This document shows, in pieces, positions 24,372 through 32,306 of a stretch of 37,865 nucleotides of DNA. Each line of letters opens with the position of its first letter. Position 1 is the stretch's first letter. The DNA is taken from contig JAOZST010000012.1 of assembly GCA_029939535.1 (NCBI GenBank), positions 1 through 37,865 on the forward strand. Reading direction: 5' to 3'. A program made the translations under genes and the position numbers. The notes under the pieces were generated by a model. It saw nothing but the letters and a program-made list of their open reading frames with translations. It was not told the DNA's origin and searched no databases. The stretch is from NBML01 sp029939535. Its GTDB lineage: Bacteria; Desulfobacterota; Desulfobacteria; Desulfobacterales; Desulfobacteraceae.

Positions 24372-24713
24372 ATGAAAAATGATTCTGAAGATAGAGAAAA
24401 AATGAACTTACGGATTGAAGCAAGAACAGAGGGTCAGCCAAATTCCAGTGTTGAATTCAATCCTGGAAACAGTATTATGGCCTACCAATTCAAGATCAGG
24501 GATTTTTCTTCAAAAGGACTCTGTATCATGGTCCGAAAAGATTCCAAAGTACTTCAGTACATCAAAACAGGGGACATTCTGGATATGAAATATTATCCGG
24601 CTGATGCAATGGCCAAACCAGTGAAGCATCAAACCCAGATAAAACATATCTCAGATCCTGAGCCTGGTAAACATCAGGGCCATGTTCTGGTCGGACTTTT
24701 AATGCTTGAATAA
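24372..24713 (+). CDS. PilZ-type domain protein (probable c-di-GMP binding)
   Basis: I use ATG 24372 with AAGGAG five bases upstream, giving 113 aa; the longer frame upstream overlaps the opposite-strand rubredoxin-like gene and is not credible. R14-I-E-A-R18 and D44-F-S-S-K-G49 match the RxxxR and DxSxxG motifs that bind cyclic di-GMP in PilZ domains. Beta strands follow to G-H-V-L-V-G-L. No output domain is attached. The target process cannot be told from the context. Confidence 0.8.
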   Translation: MKNDSEDREKMNLRIEARTEGQPNSSVEFNPGNSIMAYQFKIRDFSSKGLCIMVRKDSKVLQYIKTGDILDMKYYPADAMAKPVKHQTQIKHISDPEPGKHQGHVLVGLLMLE

Positions 24714-24722
24714 AATTTTCCT

Positions 24723-26180
24723 TTATCCGGTTGGAAGTAGAATATTAAATTTTTTACGGATGGCTGCATCAATGTCTTCCGGAATATATGATTTTTCATT
24801 GGCCAACAGTTTTTTTGCCATGGCACGGGCCCGCTGCCGGGTATCCTGGGAGCCTTGTGCCTCCCATTTTTCCCGGGCTTTTCTGTCCGTGACTCCGTTG
24901 CCCATATAATATTCTTTCCGCATATGGGACATGGTGTGAGGAGAGACCATGAAATTGCCGCCAGGCCCCACGGAATTAATCACCTCCAGGGCCAGGTGCT
25001 CTTCATCCACCTCAATTCCCTTAAGCACTTTGCAGCAATTTCCAATGATTTCATCATCAATGACAAATTGTTCATGAGCCAGGGTGAGCATGGATTCCAG
25101 CATGCCTGCCGCGTGGTGGATATAATTGGATCCGCCCATGGATGCAAGAACAGATGTAAAAGCTTTTTCATATCCTGCCTGGGCATCGGGTTCCTTGGAG
25201 TCGGAAAGACCGGCTGAATTATAATTGGGGACCTTAATGTGATGGGCCAGTTGGTGAATGGCTGCATTCATCATTCCGCATTCCACAGCCCCGCCGGAAT
25301 ATCCCATGGTTTTCAGATTTGCCATTCCTGGAATCCCTCCATAAAGCAGAGGTGCCCCTGGATTTGTCAACTGGCAGATGGTGATTCCTGCCAGTTGCTC
25401 GGCATGGAGCTGGGCCAGGGTGCCTGCCATGGTCAAGGGAGATGTGGAACCAGCCATGGGGGCGGAGGACAATGCAACCGGGATAAAATTACGGATGGCT
25501 TCCTGCATGATCCGGGTGGACTGGGTACAAAGTTTCAGGGGACTGATGGCAAAACAGGCTGTGATGGATATGATGGGTCTTTGTTTGAGTTTTTCCTTTC
25601 CTCCCAGGATCATGGATGCCATTTCCATTACCCTGTGCAGTCCTTCCTCATCATTGACCCCGGACATCACATGTTTGCCCGATGCGGCCAGGCAGGCATA
25701 AAACATATTGATATCATAATCTTTCTCATCAATATCCGTTGGGATACAGGGCCGAACTAGAAAATGAATATTGGAAAGCTGGTCCACCAGACGGGAAACC
25801 TTGTATAAATCATCCAGGATGGTGGATCGTATTTTATCGGTATCTGGATCCAGGATCTTGATGGCAGCTCCCCCTGTTCCAAGATGGACACGGTTTTCCG
25901 TTAAATTCATATCGTTTTCAGGGTTCTGACCACAGAGAATTACTTTTTCAGGGGCTTTGGCTGCCTGGTCCATGATCAGTTTTTTGGGGAACCTTATTCG
26001 ATGCTGATCCTTATCAATAAAAGCTCCGTTTCTTTGCAGCAGTTCTATGGTATCATCCAGTCCGTCTTCATAGGTAAACCCGGTATGCTCCAGAATAGAC
26101 AGGGATGCTTTATGGATGATTTTAATCTGTTCCAATGACAGAGGACGATATTGTCCTCCCTGTAATCCCATTAGATTCAT
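24723..26180 (-). CDS. MttB-family corrinoid methyltransferase without pyrrolysine
   Basis: This 485 aa protein belongs to the trimethylamine methyltransferase (MttB) superfamily but reads through with no in-frame amber codon. It is therefore a non-pyrrolysine member, like glycine betaine (MtgB), proline betaine (MtpB) or carnitine (MtcB) methyltransferases. Family features include L-G-T-G-G-A near residue 100, A-P-L-L-Y-G-G-I-P-G-M, D-A-Q-A-G-Y-E-K near 330, and H-H-A-A-G. These enzymes methylate a corrinoid protein using a quaternary amine. The start has AAGGAG. The gene stands alone and diverges from an RpiR-type regulator that probably controls it. The corrinoid partner could be the protein at the start of the window. 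The substrate is not determinable here. Confidence 0.9.
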   Translation of the reverse strand: MNLMGLQGGQYRPLSLEQIKIIHKASLSILEHTGFTYEDGLDDTIELLQRNGAFIDKDQHRIRFPKKLIMDQAAKAPEKVILCGQNPENDMNLTENRVHLGTGGAAIKILDPDTDKIRSTILDDLYKVSRLVDQLSNIHFLVRPCIPTDIDEKDYDINMFYACLAASGKHVMSGVNDEEGLHRVMEMASMILGGKEKLKQRPIISITACFAISPLKLCTQSTRIMQEAIRNFIPVALSSAPMAGSTSPLTMAGTLAQLHAEQLAGITICQLTNPGAPLLYGGIPGMANLKTMGYSGGAVECGMMNAAIHQLAHHIKVPNYNSAGLSDSKEPDAQAGYEKAFTSVLASMGGSNYIHHAAGMLESMLTLAHEQFVIDDEIIGNCCKVLKGIEVDEEHLALEVINSVGPGGNFMVSPHTMSHMRKEYYMGNGVTDRKAREKWEAQGSQDTRQRARAMAKKLLANEKSYIPEDIDAAIRKKFNILLPTG

Positions 26181-26228
26181 TACGATCTCCTTGTGGCTTT
26201 TATTATTTTTCTTTAAATAGTTTCCGTC

Positions 26229-26257
26229 TTAATGTCATGGAGGTAATTCTATGTCAA
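26229..26257 (-). promoter_or_regulatory. Candidate mttB-side promoter
   Basis: On the minus strand TTGACA (26257-26252), within GCTTGACA, is followed 17 bp later by CATTAA (26234-26229). The -35 box is perfect and the -10 weak, suggesting regulated expression. Confidence 0.4.
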
Positions 26258-26259
26258 GC

Positions 26260-26377
26260 AAAATGTAACAAAAGCCATCAAATATCAAATTTTAATGGAT
26301 CTATACTTATATTTTGATACCTTAAAGGAACAAAAAAAGAACAAGCTTGACACAAAAATATTAAAAATGTAACAAAA
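26260..26377. promoter_or_regulatory. Divergent control region with direct repeats AAAATGTAACAAAA
   Basis: AAAATGTAACAAAA occurs exactly at 26260-26273 and 26364-26377. It is joined to the mirrored pair TGTCAAGC (26252-26259) and GCTTGACA (26345-26352). The first repeat abuts the mttB-side -35 box; the second overlaps the -10 region of the rpiR-side promoter (TTGACA 26347-26352, TAACAA 26370-26375). These are candidate operators for the RpiR regulator. Confidence 0.5.
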
Positions 26378-26423
26378 CCTGTAAAATTAATTTTTACCCG
26401 GAAAGATAAATCAGGAAAGGCCA

Positions 26424-27287
26424 ATGGATAAAACAGATAATTCCCTTCAGAAAATTATTAATGAAAAATATGAGTCTCTGGCTGCCAAGGGAAAGAGGCT
26501 TGCAGATTTTGTTTTATCCAGCCCTGATAAAGCAGTTTTCATGACCACCAGGCAATTGGCGGCTGCCGTTGGCATCAGTGAGGCCACAGTGGTAAGGTTT
26601 GTCCGTCAGCTTGGGTTTGAAAGTTATTCCTTGTTTATTACAACATTAAAAGATCTAATTAACAGAAAGTTGACCCTGATTGAAAGGGGGCGGCTGAGTC
26701 ATCCGGTTATGGATACTGAGGATAAGGAACTGGACCGGCTTATTCGCCAGGATATTCAGAATATTAATGCCATGCACAAAGATATTGATTTTACCCATGC
26801 CAGAGAGATCAAGACAAAGTTGAAAACAGCTGCTGCAGTTTATGTGATGGGTGCCAGGCTGTCCTATTCATCTGCCCACTATATGGGCTGGACCCTGGGT
26901 AAAATCCGGGAGAATGTTTTTATCCTCAATGGCAGTGACAGAACCTCCATTGACCAGTTAGTGGTTGCCCCTTCTGGATCTGTCCTGGTGATTATTGCAA
27001 CCTCTCGCTACCCCAATGAACTGGTCCGCATGGGCAAAATAGCCCGGCGTCGGAATTTAAAACAAGTGCTTATAACGGACAGTCTGTCCTGTCCCCTGGT
27101 CCAGTTCAGCGACCATGTCCTGGTAGCACCCCAGAAAACCATTCCCTTTCTGGGTAATCCAGTTTCCATGATCAGCCTGATTCATTATCTCCTCCACACC
27201 CTTGCGGCTGATATGGGGGATGAAGTGAAAGATCTTCAGGCAAAACTGGAACAGGCATACCTGGAAAACGATATTTGGTTTAATTGA
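26424..27287 (+). CDS. RpiR/MurR family transcriptional regulator
   Basis: This 287 aa protein has an N-terminal HTH of the RpiR type (about 20-85: V-F-M-T-T-R-Q-L-A-A-A-V-G-I-S-E-A-T-V-V-R-F-V-R-Q-L-G-F) and a C-terminal SIS domain (about 125-265). SIS domains usually bind a phosphosugar or related effector. Regulators of this class often control neighbouring catabolic genes. AGGAAAGG precedes the ATG. It diverges from the mttB-like gene and precedes the catabolic operon, so it could control either. The next intact gene is another regulator. Confidence 0.92.
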   Translation: MDKTDNSLQKIINEKYESLAAKGKRLADFVLSSPDKAVFMTTRQLAAAVGISEATVVRFVRQLGFESYSLFITTLKDLINRKLTLIERGRLSHPVMDTEDKELDRLIRQDIQNINAMHKDIDFTHAREIKTKLKTAAAVYVMGARLSYSSAHYMGWTLGKIRENVFILNGSDRTSIDQLVVAPSGSVLVIIATSRYPNELVRMGKIARRRNLKQVLITDSLSCPLVQFSDHVLVAPQKTIPFLGNPVSMISLIHYLLHTLAADMGDEVKDLQAKLEQAYLENDIWFN

Positions 27288-27289
27288 AA

Positions 27290-27780
27290 ATCTTGAGTTT
27301 GCCTTGGTGGAGCCCGGCTTATGGACTATCTGCCCGGAAAAGCAAGGGACTGCCTAACCGGTTTCTCGATCATCCCCTGGTCAAAGAACGGAACCTTCTC
27401 CAGGACTATAATGAGTCTGTCCTGTTGCTGGCCGAAGAGACCAAGACAATGTTAGCCCATGAGACCCGGCGCCTGGTCAATACTGAAGTCAATTCCGGTA
27501 ATTTTCTTATCAGTGAATCTGGGGCTTATCTCATGGACTGGGAAAAGGCAGTAGAATCCTGTCCCAGGACCTGGCCATTTCATCGTGCCCACCACCACCC
27601 TGCTCAAGATTAATGGTATATGTTGGGGGGGCATGTAAATGACTGGGTGGACACCTATGTGGCAGGGAAAATGAAAAAACGATACAATATTGATCTGATA
27701 ATGGTCCCCATGGATGCAGAAGTATTTATCAATAAACTGCTCAACGAGAAGGCTGCTGGAAGGGCAAAACTTATTTTATG
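27290..27780 (+). pseudogene. Decayed aminoglycoside phosphotransferase/choline kinase-like gene
   Basis: Pieces of a kinase of the APH/choline kinase superfamily appear in different frames. One frame carries G-G-A-R-L-M-D-Y-L-P-G-K. The main frame carries V-N-T-E-V-N-S-G-N-F-L-I-S and A-Y-L-M-D-W-E-K-A. A third carries G-H-F-I-V-P-T-T-T-L-L-K-I-N-G, and a last piece has V-N-D-W-V-D-T-Y-V-A-G-K ending at TGA 27780. The family's catalytic H-x-D has become N-x-E, and there is no start codon with a ribosome site. At least two frameshifts and a missing N-terminus show it is non-functional. It sits directly after the RpiR gene. Confidence 0.72.
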
Positions 27781-27788
27781 AAAAAATA

Positions 27789-27843
27789 TTGACATGAAAT
27801 TTAATTTAATATACTTTTTATAAAGTAAATTATTTCTTTATAA
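27789..27843 (+). promoter_or_regulatory. Promoter and candidate operator for the Lrp/AsnC gene
   Basis: TTGACA (27789-27794) is followed 15 bp later by TATACT (27810-27815), a slightly short spacer. TACTTT-TTAT-AAAGTA (27812-27827) is an inverted repeat over the -10 box. TTTATAA occurs at 27817 and 27837, two helical turns apart, as expected for an Lrp-type autoregulator. Confidence 0.45.
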
Positions 27844-27858
27844 TATTTATAGGCGAAT

Positions 27859-28344
27859 ATGGACATTTCAAAAATAGATATTCTAGATAAGCAAGTCATC
27901 AAGCTACTCTCATCAGACGGAAGAATGCCTGCCAAGGAAATCGCACAAAAGCTTAATGTTTCCGCCCCTACAATTAAATCCAGGGTTCATTCACTTATTG
28001 ACAGAGGGATACTCAAGGTGGCAGGAATGGTTGATACATTCAAGATCAAAAATATGCTGGTTTCCATCATTGCCATCCGGGTGGATGACAATGGGAAAAT
28101 GGGACAGGTAATTGATCAGCTCATGGAATTTGAAAACGTTCATTGGGCTGTTGCTGTGACTGGACGTTACGATATTTTTGTCGAAGTGGTTGTGACAGAA
28201 GGAATTGAATGGATGTTTAAATTCTATGAAGAGGAAATGAGTAAAATAGACCATATCAGTCAAGCTGAATCATTCATGGTGACGAAGACACGACGAAAAT
28301 GGACACTTCTTCCACCCAGGATCAAAGGCTGGCTGCCCGAATAA
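27859..28344 (+). CDS. Lrp/AsnC family transcriptional regulator
   Basis: This 161 aa regulator has the N-terminal winged HTH of the family (D-K-Q-V-I-K-L-L-S-S-D-G-R-M-P-A-K-E-I-A with the second helix S-A-P-T-I-K-S-R-V) and a C-terminal RAM/ligand domain (about 70-150, V-A-V-T-G-R-Y-D-I-F-V-E). Such proteins bind amino acids and control their transport and catabolism. It opens the following operon; only 11 bp separate it from the epimerase. That placement points to amino-acid or derivative sensing for the whole cluster. Confidence 0.93.
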   Translation: MDISKIDILDKQVIKLLSSDGRMPAKEIAQKLNVSAPTIKSRVHSLIDRGILKVAGMVDTFKIKNMLVSIIAIRVDDNGKMGQVIDQLMEFENVHWAVAVTGRYDIFVEVVVTEGIEWMFKFYEEEMSKIDHISQAESFMVTKTRRKWTLLPPRIKGWLPE

Positions 28345-28355
28345 AGGATGCTTTT

Positions 28356-29420
28356 ATGAAAATCAAAAAAATTACTGCCTGGAAAGAGGATCTTGAACTT
28401 ACCAGGCCCTATACTATTGCCTATGAAACCGTAAGTTCTGTTGAAAATGTTTTTGTCTGCCTTGAAACCGAAAGCGGTATCACGGGTATTGGAGCGGGGT
28501 CGCCAGCTGAAGATGTAACCGGTGAAAAAATTTCAGCAAGCGAAAAAGCGCTGAAAGACAACCTGGAATCTATTTTACATGGGCAAGATATCAGATACTG
28601 TCGTTCAATATTAAAAAAAGCAAATGCAAGCATGGCAGATACACCAGCAGCAATGGCTGCCGCAGATATTGCCGTTCACGACCTCATGGCCAATGCTGTG
28701 GGCCTTCCATTGGCAGATATTCTAGGCCGTGTTCATGCAACTCTGCCAACCTCCATAACCATTGGGATTAAGCCAGTGAAAGAAACCCTGGCTGAAGCCC
28801 AAGAATATCTGGCCCGGGGATTTTCCATTCTCAAAGTAAAAACAGGACTGGATGTTGACCAGGATATTGAACGTGTTTTGAGGCTCCAAGAGGAATTTAA
28901 GTCGAAAATAATCATACGCGTGGATGCTAACCAGGGATATGGAGTTAAGGACTCTCGCCATTTTTTTGAAAAAACCCTGGGCCATGTGGAATTCATCGAA
29001 CAGCCACTCAAGGCAGGCGACCTGGAGGGAATGAGATCTTTGCCCGGGAATATTCGCAGGATCTGTGCTGCCGATGAAAGCCTTCTTGGACCTAAAGATA
29101 CTATAGGTATTCTTTGCCCACCCCAACCTTTTGGTATTTTTAATATCAAATTGATGAAGTGTGGCGGTATCGCCACTGGATTGGAAATTGCCAATATGGC
29201 TGAGCATGCCGGTATTGACCTGATGTGGGGATGCATGGATGAAAGCATTGTCAGTATTGCAGGAGCCCTTCATGCCGCCCTGGCTTCCAGGGCTACTAAA
29301 TATCTGGATCTTGACGGCAGCCTGGACCTGGCCCGTGATATTGTAGAAGGCGGGTTTATCATGGAAAATGGATGGATGAGAACAACGGATCAACCTGGAT
29401 TGGGAGTAAAGAGAATCTAA
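28356..29420 (+). CDS. Enolase-superfamily dipeptide epimerase / N-acyl-glutamate racemase-like (DgcA-like)
   Basis: I start at ATG 28356 (MKIKKITAWKEDLELTRPYT, AAAGGATG upstream), giving 354 aa. The enolase-fold active site is complete: K160-V-K162, metal ligands D190, E215 and D240, base K265, and a C-terminal D318-L-D320 typical of dipeptide epimerases. Known members epimerise L-Ala-D-Glu or racemise N-acyl-amino acids; DgcA in marine bacteria racemises N-acetyl-D-glutamate. The enzyme precedes a DUF1611 gene and an N-acyl-D-amino-acid deacylase, which supports a role in converting D- to L-forms. The substrate is inferred only. Confidence 0.88.
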   Translation: MKIKKITAWKEDLELTRPYTIAYETVSSVENVFVCLETESGITGIGAGSPAEDVTGEKISASEKALKDNLESILHGQDIRYCRSILKKANASMADTPAAMAAADIAVHDLMANAVGLPLADILGRVHATLPTSITIGIKPVKETLAEAQEYLARGFSILKVKTGLDVDQDIERVLRLQEEFKSKIIIRVDANQGYGVKDSRHFFEKTLGHVEFIEQPLKAGDLEGMRSLPGNIRRICAADESLLGPKDTIGILCPPQPFGIFNIKLMKCGGIATGLEIANMAEHAGIDLMWGCMDESIVSIAGALHAALASRATKYLDLDGSLDLARDIVEGGFIMENGWMRTTDQPGLGVKRI

Positions 29421-30607
29421 TGAAACCTGATAGCGGCAATCATAAAATTAAATCTTTTATGGAGAAAAAAAATCGTACACTGATGGGGTCTGCAGTTATT
29501 TTGACCAACGGCAGCCTGGATTCTGCCGATGCAAAGACTGCCCACGGCCTTATACGTGGAACTGAACGGTTTGATATTATGGGGGTTATTGATCATAACA
29601 GTGCGGGCCTGGATGCTGGTGAGGTCCTTGACGGTATCCACCGCAATGTTCCTGTTTATTCCAATATGGATGATTGTCTGGCTGCCCAGGGAAAAAAGCC
29701 GGATTATGCCATCATTGGTGTTGCACTGAGTGGTGGCAGACTGAATGAAAAATGGCAGGCCCTGACACTGGGTATCATCCATTATGGAATTTCCATTGTC
29801 AATGGGATGCACATGCTGCTGGGCGACAACCCGGTTTTTAAAAAGGCTGCGCTGGAAAACAATGTAAAAATCATTGATGTCCGCAGACATAAACCCTTTG
29901 ATCAGCTTCATTTCTGGTCAGGTCGCATCTTTGACATGAAAATTCCCCGTGTGGCAGTATTGGGGACAGATTGTGCCCTTGGTAAGCGGACCACGTCCCG
30001 TATGATTGTTGAGACCTGCCAAAATATTGGACTACATTCAGAAATGATCTATACCGGTCAAACCGGCTGGCTCCAGGGCAATCCCCATGGATTTATTCTG
30101 GACACCACTATCAATGATTTTGTCAGTGGGGAGGTGGAAGCGGCTATTGTCAAATGTGAACAGGAAGCGTGTCCCGATCTTATTGTTGTGGAAGGTCAAT
30201 CCGGGATGAGAAATCCCCTGGGTCCCTGTGGGGCTGAAATTATTGTGTCAGGGAACATTAAAGGGGTGGTTCTCCAGCATGCCCCGTTCAGGGAGTTCTA
30301 TGATACTGCCGAAGATATAGGGTGCCTGCTGCCGGAGATAGAAAGTGAGATTAAACTCATTGAAATGTACGGAACAAAGGTTATTGCCGTTACCTTAAAT
30401 GGTACCGGCGGAAACAGGGAAGACCTGGATTCGTACGCCCGGCAGCTTGAGAAAAAAATTGGTATCCCTGTTATCTGTCCCTTGGAAGAAGCCATGGAAA
30501 AGATTCTTCCTGTAATCCAGCAGTTTATCCATGAACATGACCATTTGCCCGACACAACATCCATGAAAAAAAATGTCTATAAAGAAAAGGAAGGATCCCA
30601 TGCCTGA
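29420..30607 (+). CDS. DUF1611 protein, DgcN-like
   Basis: ATG 29420 overlaps the epimerase stop (TAATG), giving 395 aa. The DUF1611 family has an N-terminal Rossmann-like part and a C-terminal P-loop domain; here the P-loop is G182-T-D-C-A-L-G-K189-R-T-T. In marine proteobacteria DgcN of this family N-acetylates D-glutamate, with DgcA as the partner racemase; this pair is adjacent here too. Whether the same reaction occurs is unknown. The C-terminal end overlaps the deacylase start by 8 bp, indicating coupled translation. Confidence 0.85.
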   Translation: MKPDSGNHKIKSFMEKKNRTLMGSAVILTNGSLDSADAKTAHGLIRGTERFDIMGVIDHNSAGLDAGEVLDGIHRNVPVYSNMDDCLAAQGKKPDYAIIGVALSGGRLNEKWQALTLGIIHYGISIVNGMHMLLGDNPVFKKAALENNVKIIDVRRHKPFDQLHFWSGRIFDMKIPRVAVLGTDCALGKRTTSRMIVETCQNIGLHSEMIYTGQTGWLQGNPHGFILDTTINDFVSGEVEAAIVKCEQEACPDLIVVEGQSGMRNPLGPCGAEIIVSGNIKGVVLQHAPFREFYDTAEDIGCLLPEIESEIKLIEMYGTKVIAVTLNGTGGNREDLDSYARQLEKKIGIPVICPLEEAMEKILPVIQQFIHEHDHLPDTTSMKKNVYKEKEGSHA

Positions 30608-32228
30608 TCTGCTTATTAAAAATGCCAGGGTGATTGATGGAAGCGGTGCCAAACCGTTTCAGGCAGATCTTGGTGTTACCAAGGGGGTCATCACTCACAT
30701 GGATAGGGAAATAGACCTGGCCTGTTCAAAAATAATAAATGGATCAGGACTGGTTGTAAGCCCTGGATTCATAGATATCCATACCCATTCTGATTTTACT
30801 CTTCTTTTGGAACCTACGGCGGAAAGCCGGGTCAGACAGGGAGTGACAACAGAAGTGACCGGCAATTGCGGTGGATCACCAGCTCCTGTTCTTCCCGCCG
30901 GGCGGGATGCATTTATGGAATATATGACAGACCTTGGGAAATATTATAAACAGCATATATCCCCGGAAGAATGGAATTGGGAAAGCCTGGATGATTTTTA
31001 TTCTCAATTGTCAGCCAATGGAACGGCTGTGAACGTTGTACCCCTGGTGGGACACTCCACCCTGCGTGCCAATGTCATGGGATATGAAAACAGGCCTCCG
31101 GATCAAAATGAGATGAAACAAATGAAGTATCTTTTGAAAAGAGAACTTGAAAAAGGGGCTTTTGGGCTCTCATCAGGTCTTATCTACCATCCCGGAGCTT
31201 TTGCCGATAAAAGAGAACTTATGGAACTGGCCATGGTTGTCAAAGACTTTCATGGTATCTATTCAACCCACATGCGCAGTGAAGGAAAATTTCTTTTTGA
31301 AGCAGTGGAGGAAGCCTTGTCCGTGGCCAGGGAATCCGGGGTTTCCCTTCAAATCTCTCATTTAAAGTGTGAAACCCCTGTCATGTGGGGAAAAAGCACC
31401 CTGCTCCTTGACAAGATTGATCAGGCCAGAAAACAAGGGGTACGAGTTCATTTCGATCAATATCCTTATACGGCCTATCATACCGGTTTGCTGGAAATCT
31501 TTCCTTCCTGGGCCAAAGAGGGTGGTGCCTCCAGGCTTATGGATTTTCTCACAACAGACCACACCAGAAAAAAAATAGTGGCGGAAATGACAAATCCTCC
31601 CGATGACTGGGACAATCCCATGGAAGGGCTGGGATGGGACCGGGTACAGATCCTGGGTTATACCCGGCCGGAAAACATGGCATTGAACGGTCTTACAGTG
31701 GAACAGATGGCCAAAACCCTGGGGCTTGATCCTCTGGAGGCAATTTTTCAAGTTTTTTGCCAGGAAAACGGGGGGCTTGGAATGATCGTGTTTGCCATGT
31801 CTGAAAAAGATCTGGTAACCATTATGCAGAACCCCCACGGCATGGTGGGTTCTGACGGATGTTCAGTAACTCCCCGGGGCCCAACAGGAAAATCTCCTGT
31901 TCATCCGCGGTTTTACGGAACATTTCCCAGAGTTCTTGGAAAATATGTCCGGGAAAAAAATAGCATTACCCTGGAACAGGCTGTCCATAAAATGACCGGG
32001 CTGCCTGCCAGAAAACTGGGTTTAACAGATCGGGGTCTGATCAAAAAAGGCATGGCTGCCGATCTGGTCCTGTTTGATCCTGACACAATACAGGATCGGG
32101 CAACCTTTGAAGACCCCCATCAATATCCAATGGGAATTGTTCATGTAATTGTAAATGGCCAGGCAGTTGTCCTGAACGGTGAACACACAAAAAAGCTGCC
32201 CGGCAAGCGGCTTTCCAGGAGCAATTAA
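30600..32228 (+). CDS. N-acyl-D-amino-acid deacylase (D-aminoacylase)
   Basis: This 542 aa amidohydrolase starts at ATG 30600 (MPDLLIKNARVIDGSGAKPF) with AAGGAAGGATCCC before it. The metal site is visible: H61-T-H63-S-D, C90 in T-G-N-C-G-G, H224 in S-T-H-M-R-S-E, H254 in I-S-H-L-K, and D419 in G-S-D-G. Such enzymes hydrolyse N-acyl-D-amino acids to the free D-amino acid and an acid. In the operon it could act on N-acyl-D-glutamate or on a related compound. No signal peptide is seen, so it is cytoplasmic. Confidence 0.93.
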   Translation: MPDLLIKNARVIDGSGAKPFQADLGVTKGVITHMDREIDLACSKIINGSGLVVSPGFIDIHTHSDFTLLLEPTAESRVRQGVTTEVTGNCGGSPAPVLPAGRDAFMEYMTDLGKYYKQHISPEEWNWESLDDFYSQLSANGTAVNVVPLVGHSTLRANVMGYENRPPDQNEMKQMKYLLKRELEKGAFGLSSGLIYHPGAFADKRELMELAMVVKDFHGIYSTHMRSEGKFLFEAVEEALSVARESGVSLQISHLKCETPVMWGKSTLLLDKIDQARKQGVRVHFDQYPYTAYHTGLLEIFPSWAKEGGASRLMDFLTTDHTRKKIVAEMTNPPDDWDNPMEGLGWDRVQILGYTRPENMALNGLTVEQMAKTLGLDPLEAIFQVFCQENGGLGMIVFAMSEKDLVTIMQNPHGMVGSDGCSVTPRGPTGKSPVHPRFYGTFPRVLGKYVREKNSITLEQAVHKMTGLPARKLGLTDRGLIKKGMAADLVLFDPDTIQDRATFEDPHQYPMGIVHVIVNGQAVVLNGEHTKKLPGKRLSRSN

Positions 32229-32306
32229 TACCGGCCCATGGTCAGCCTGGTATGAAGTGCACTGAATAATATTTAAATTTGACTATTACTATTTAAGGAG
32301 GAGCAA

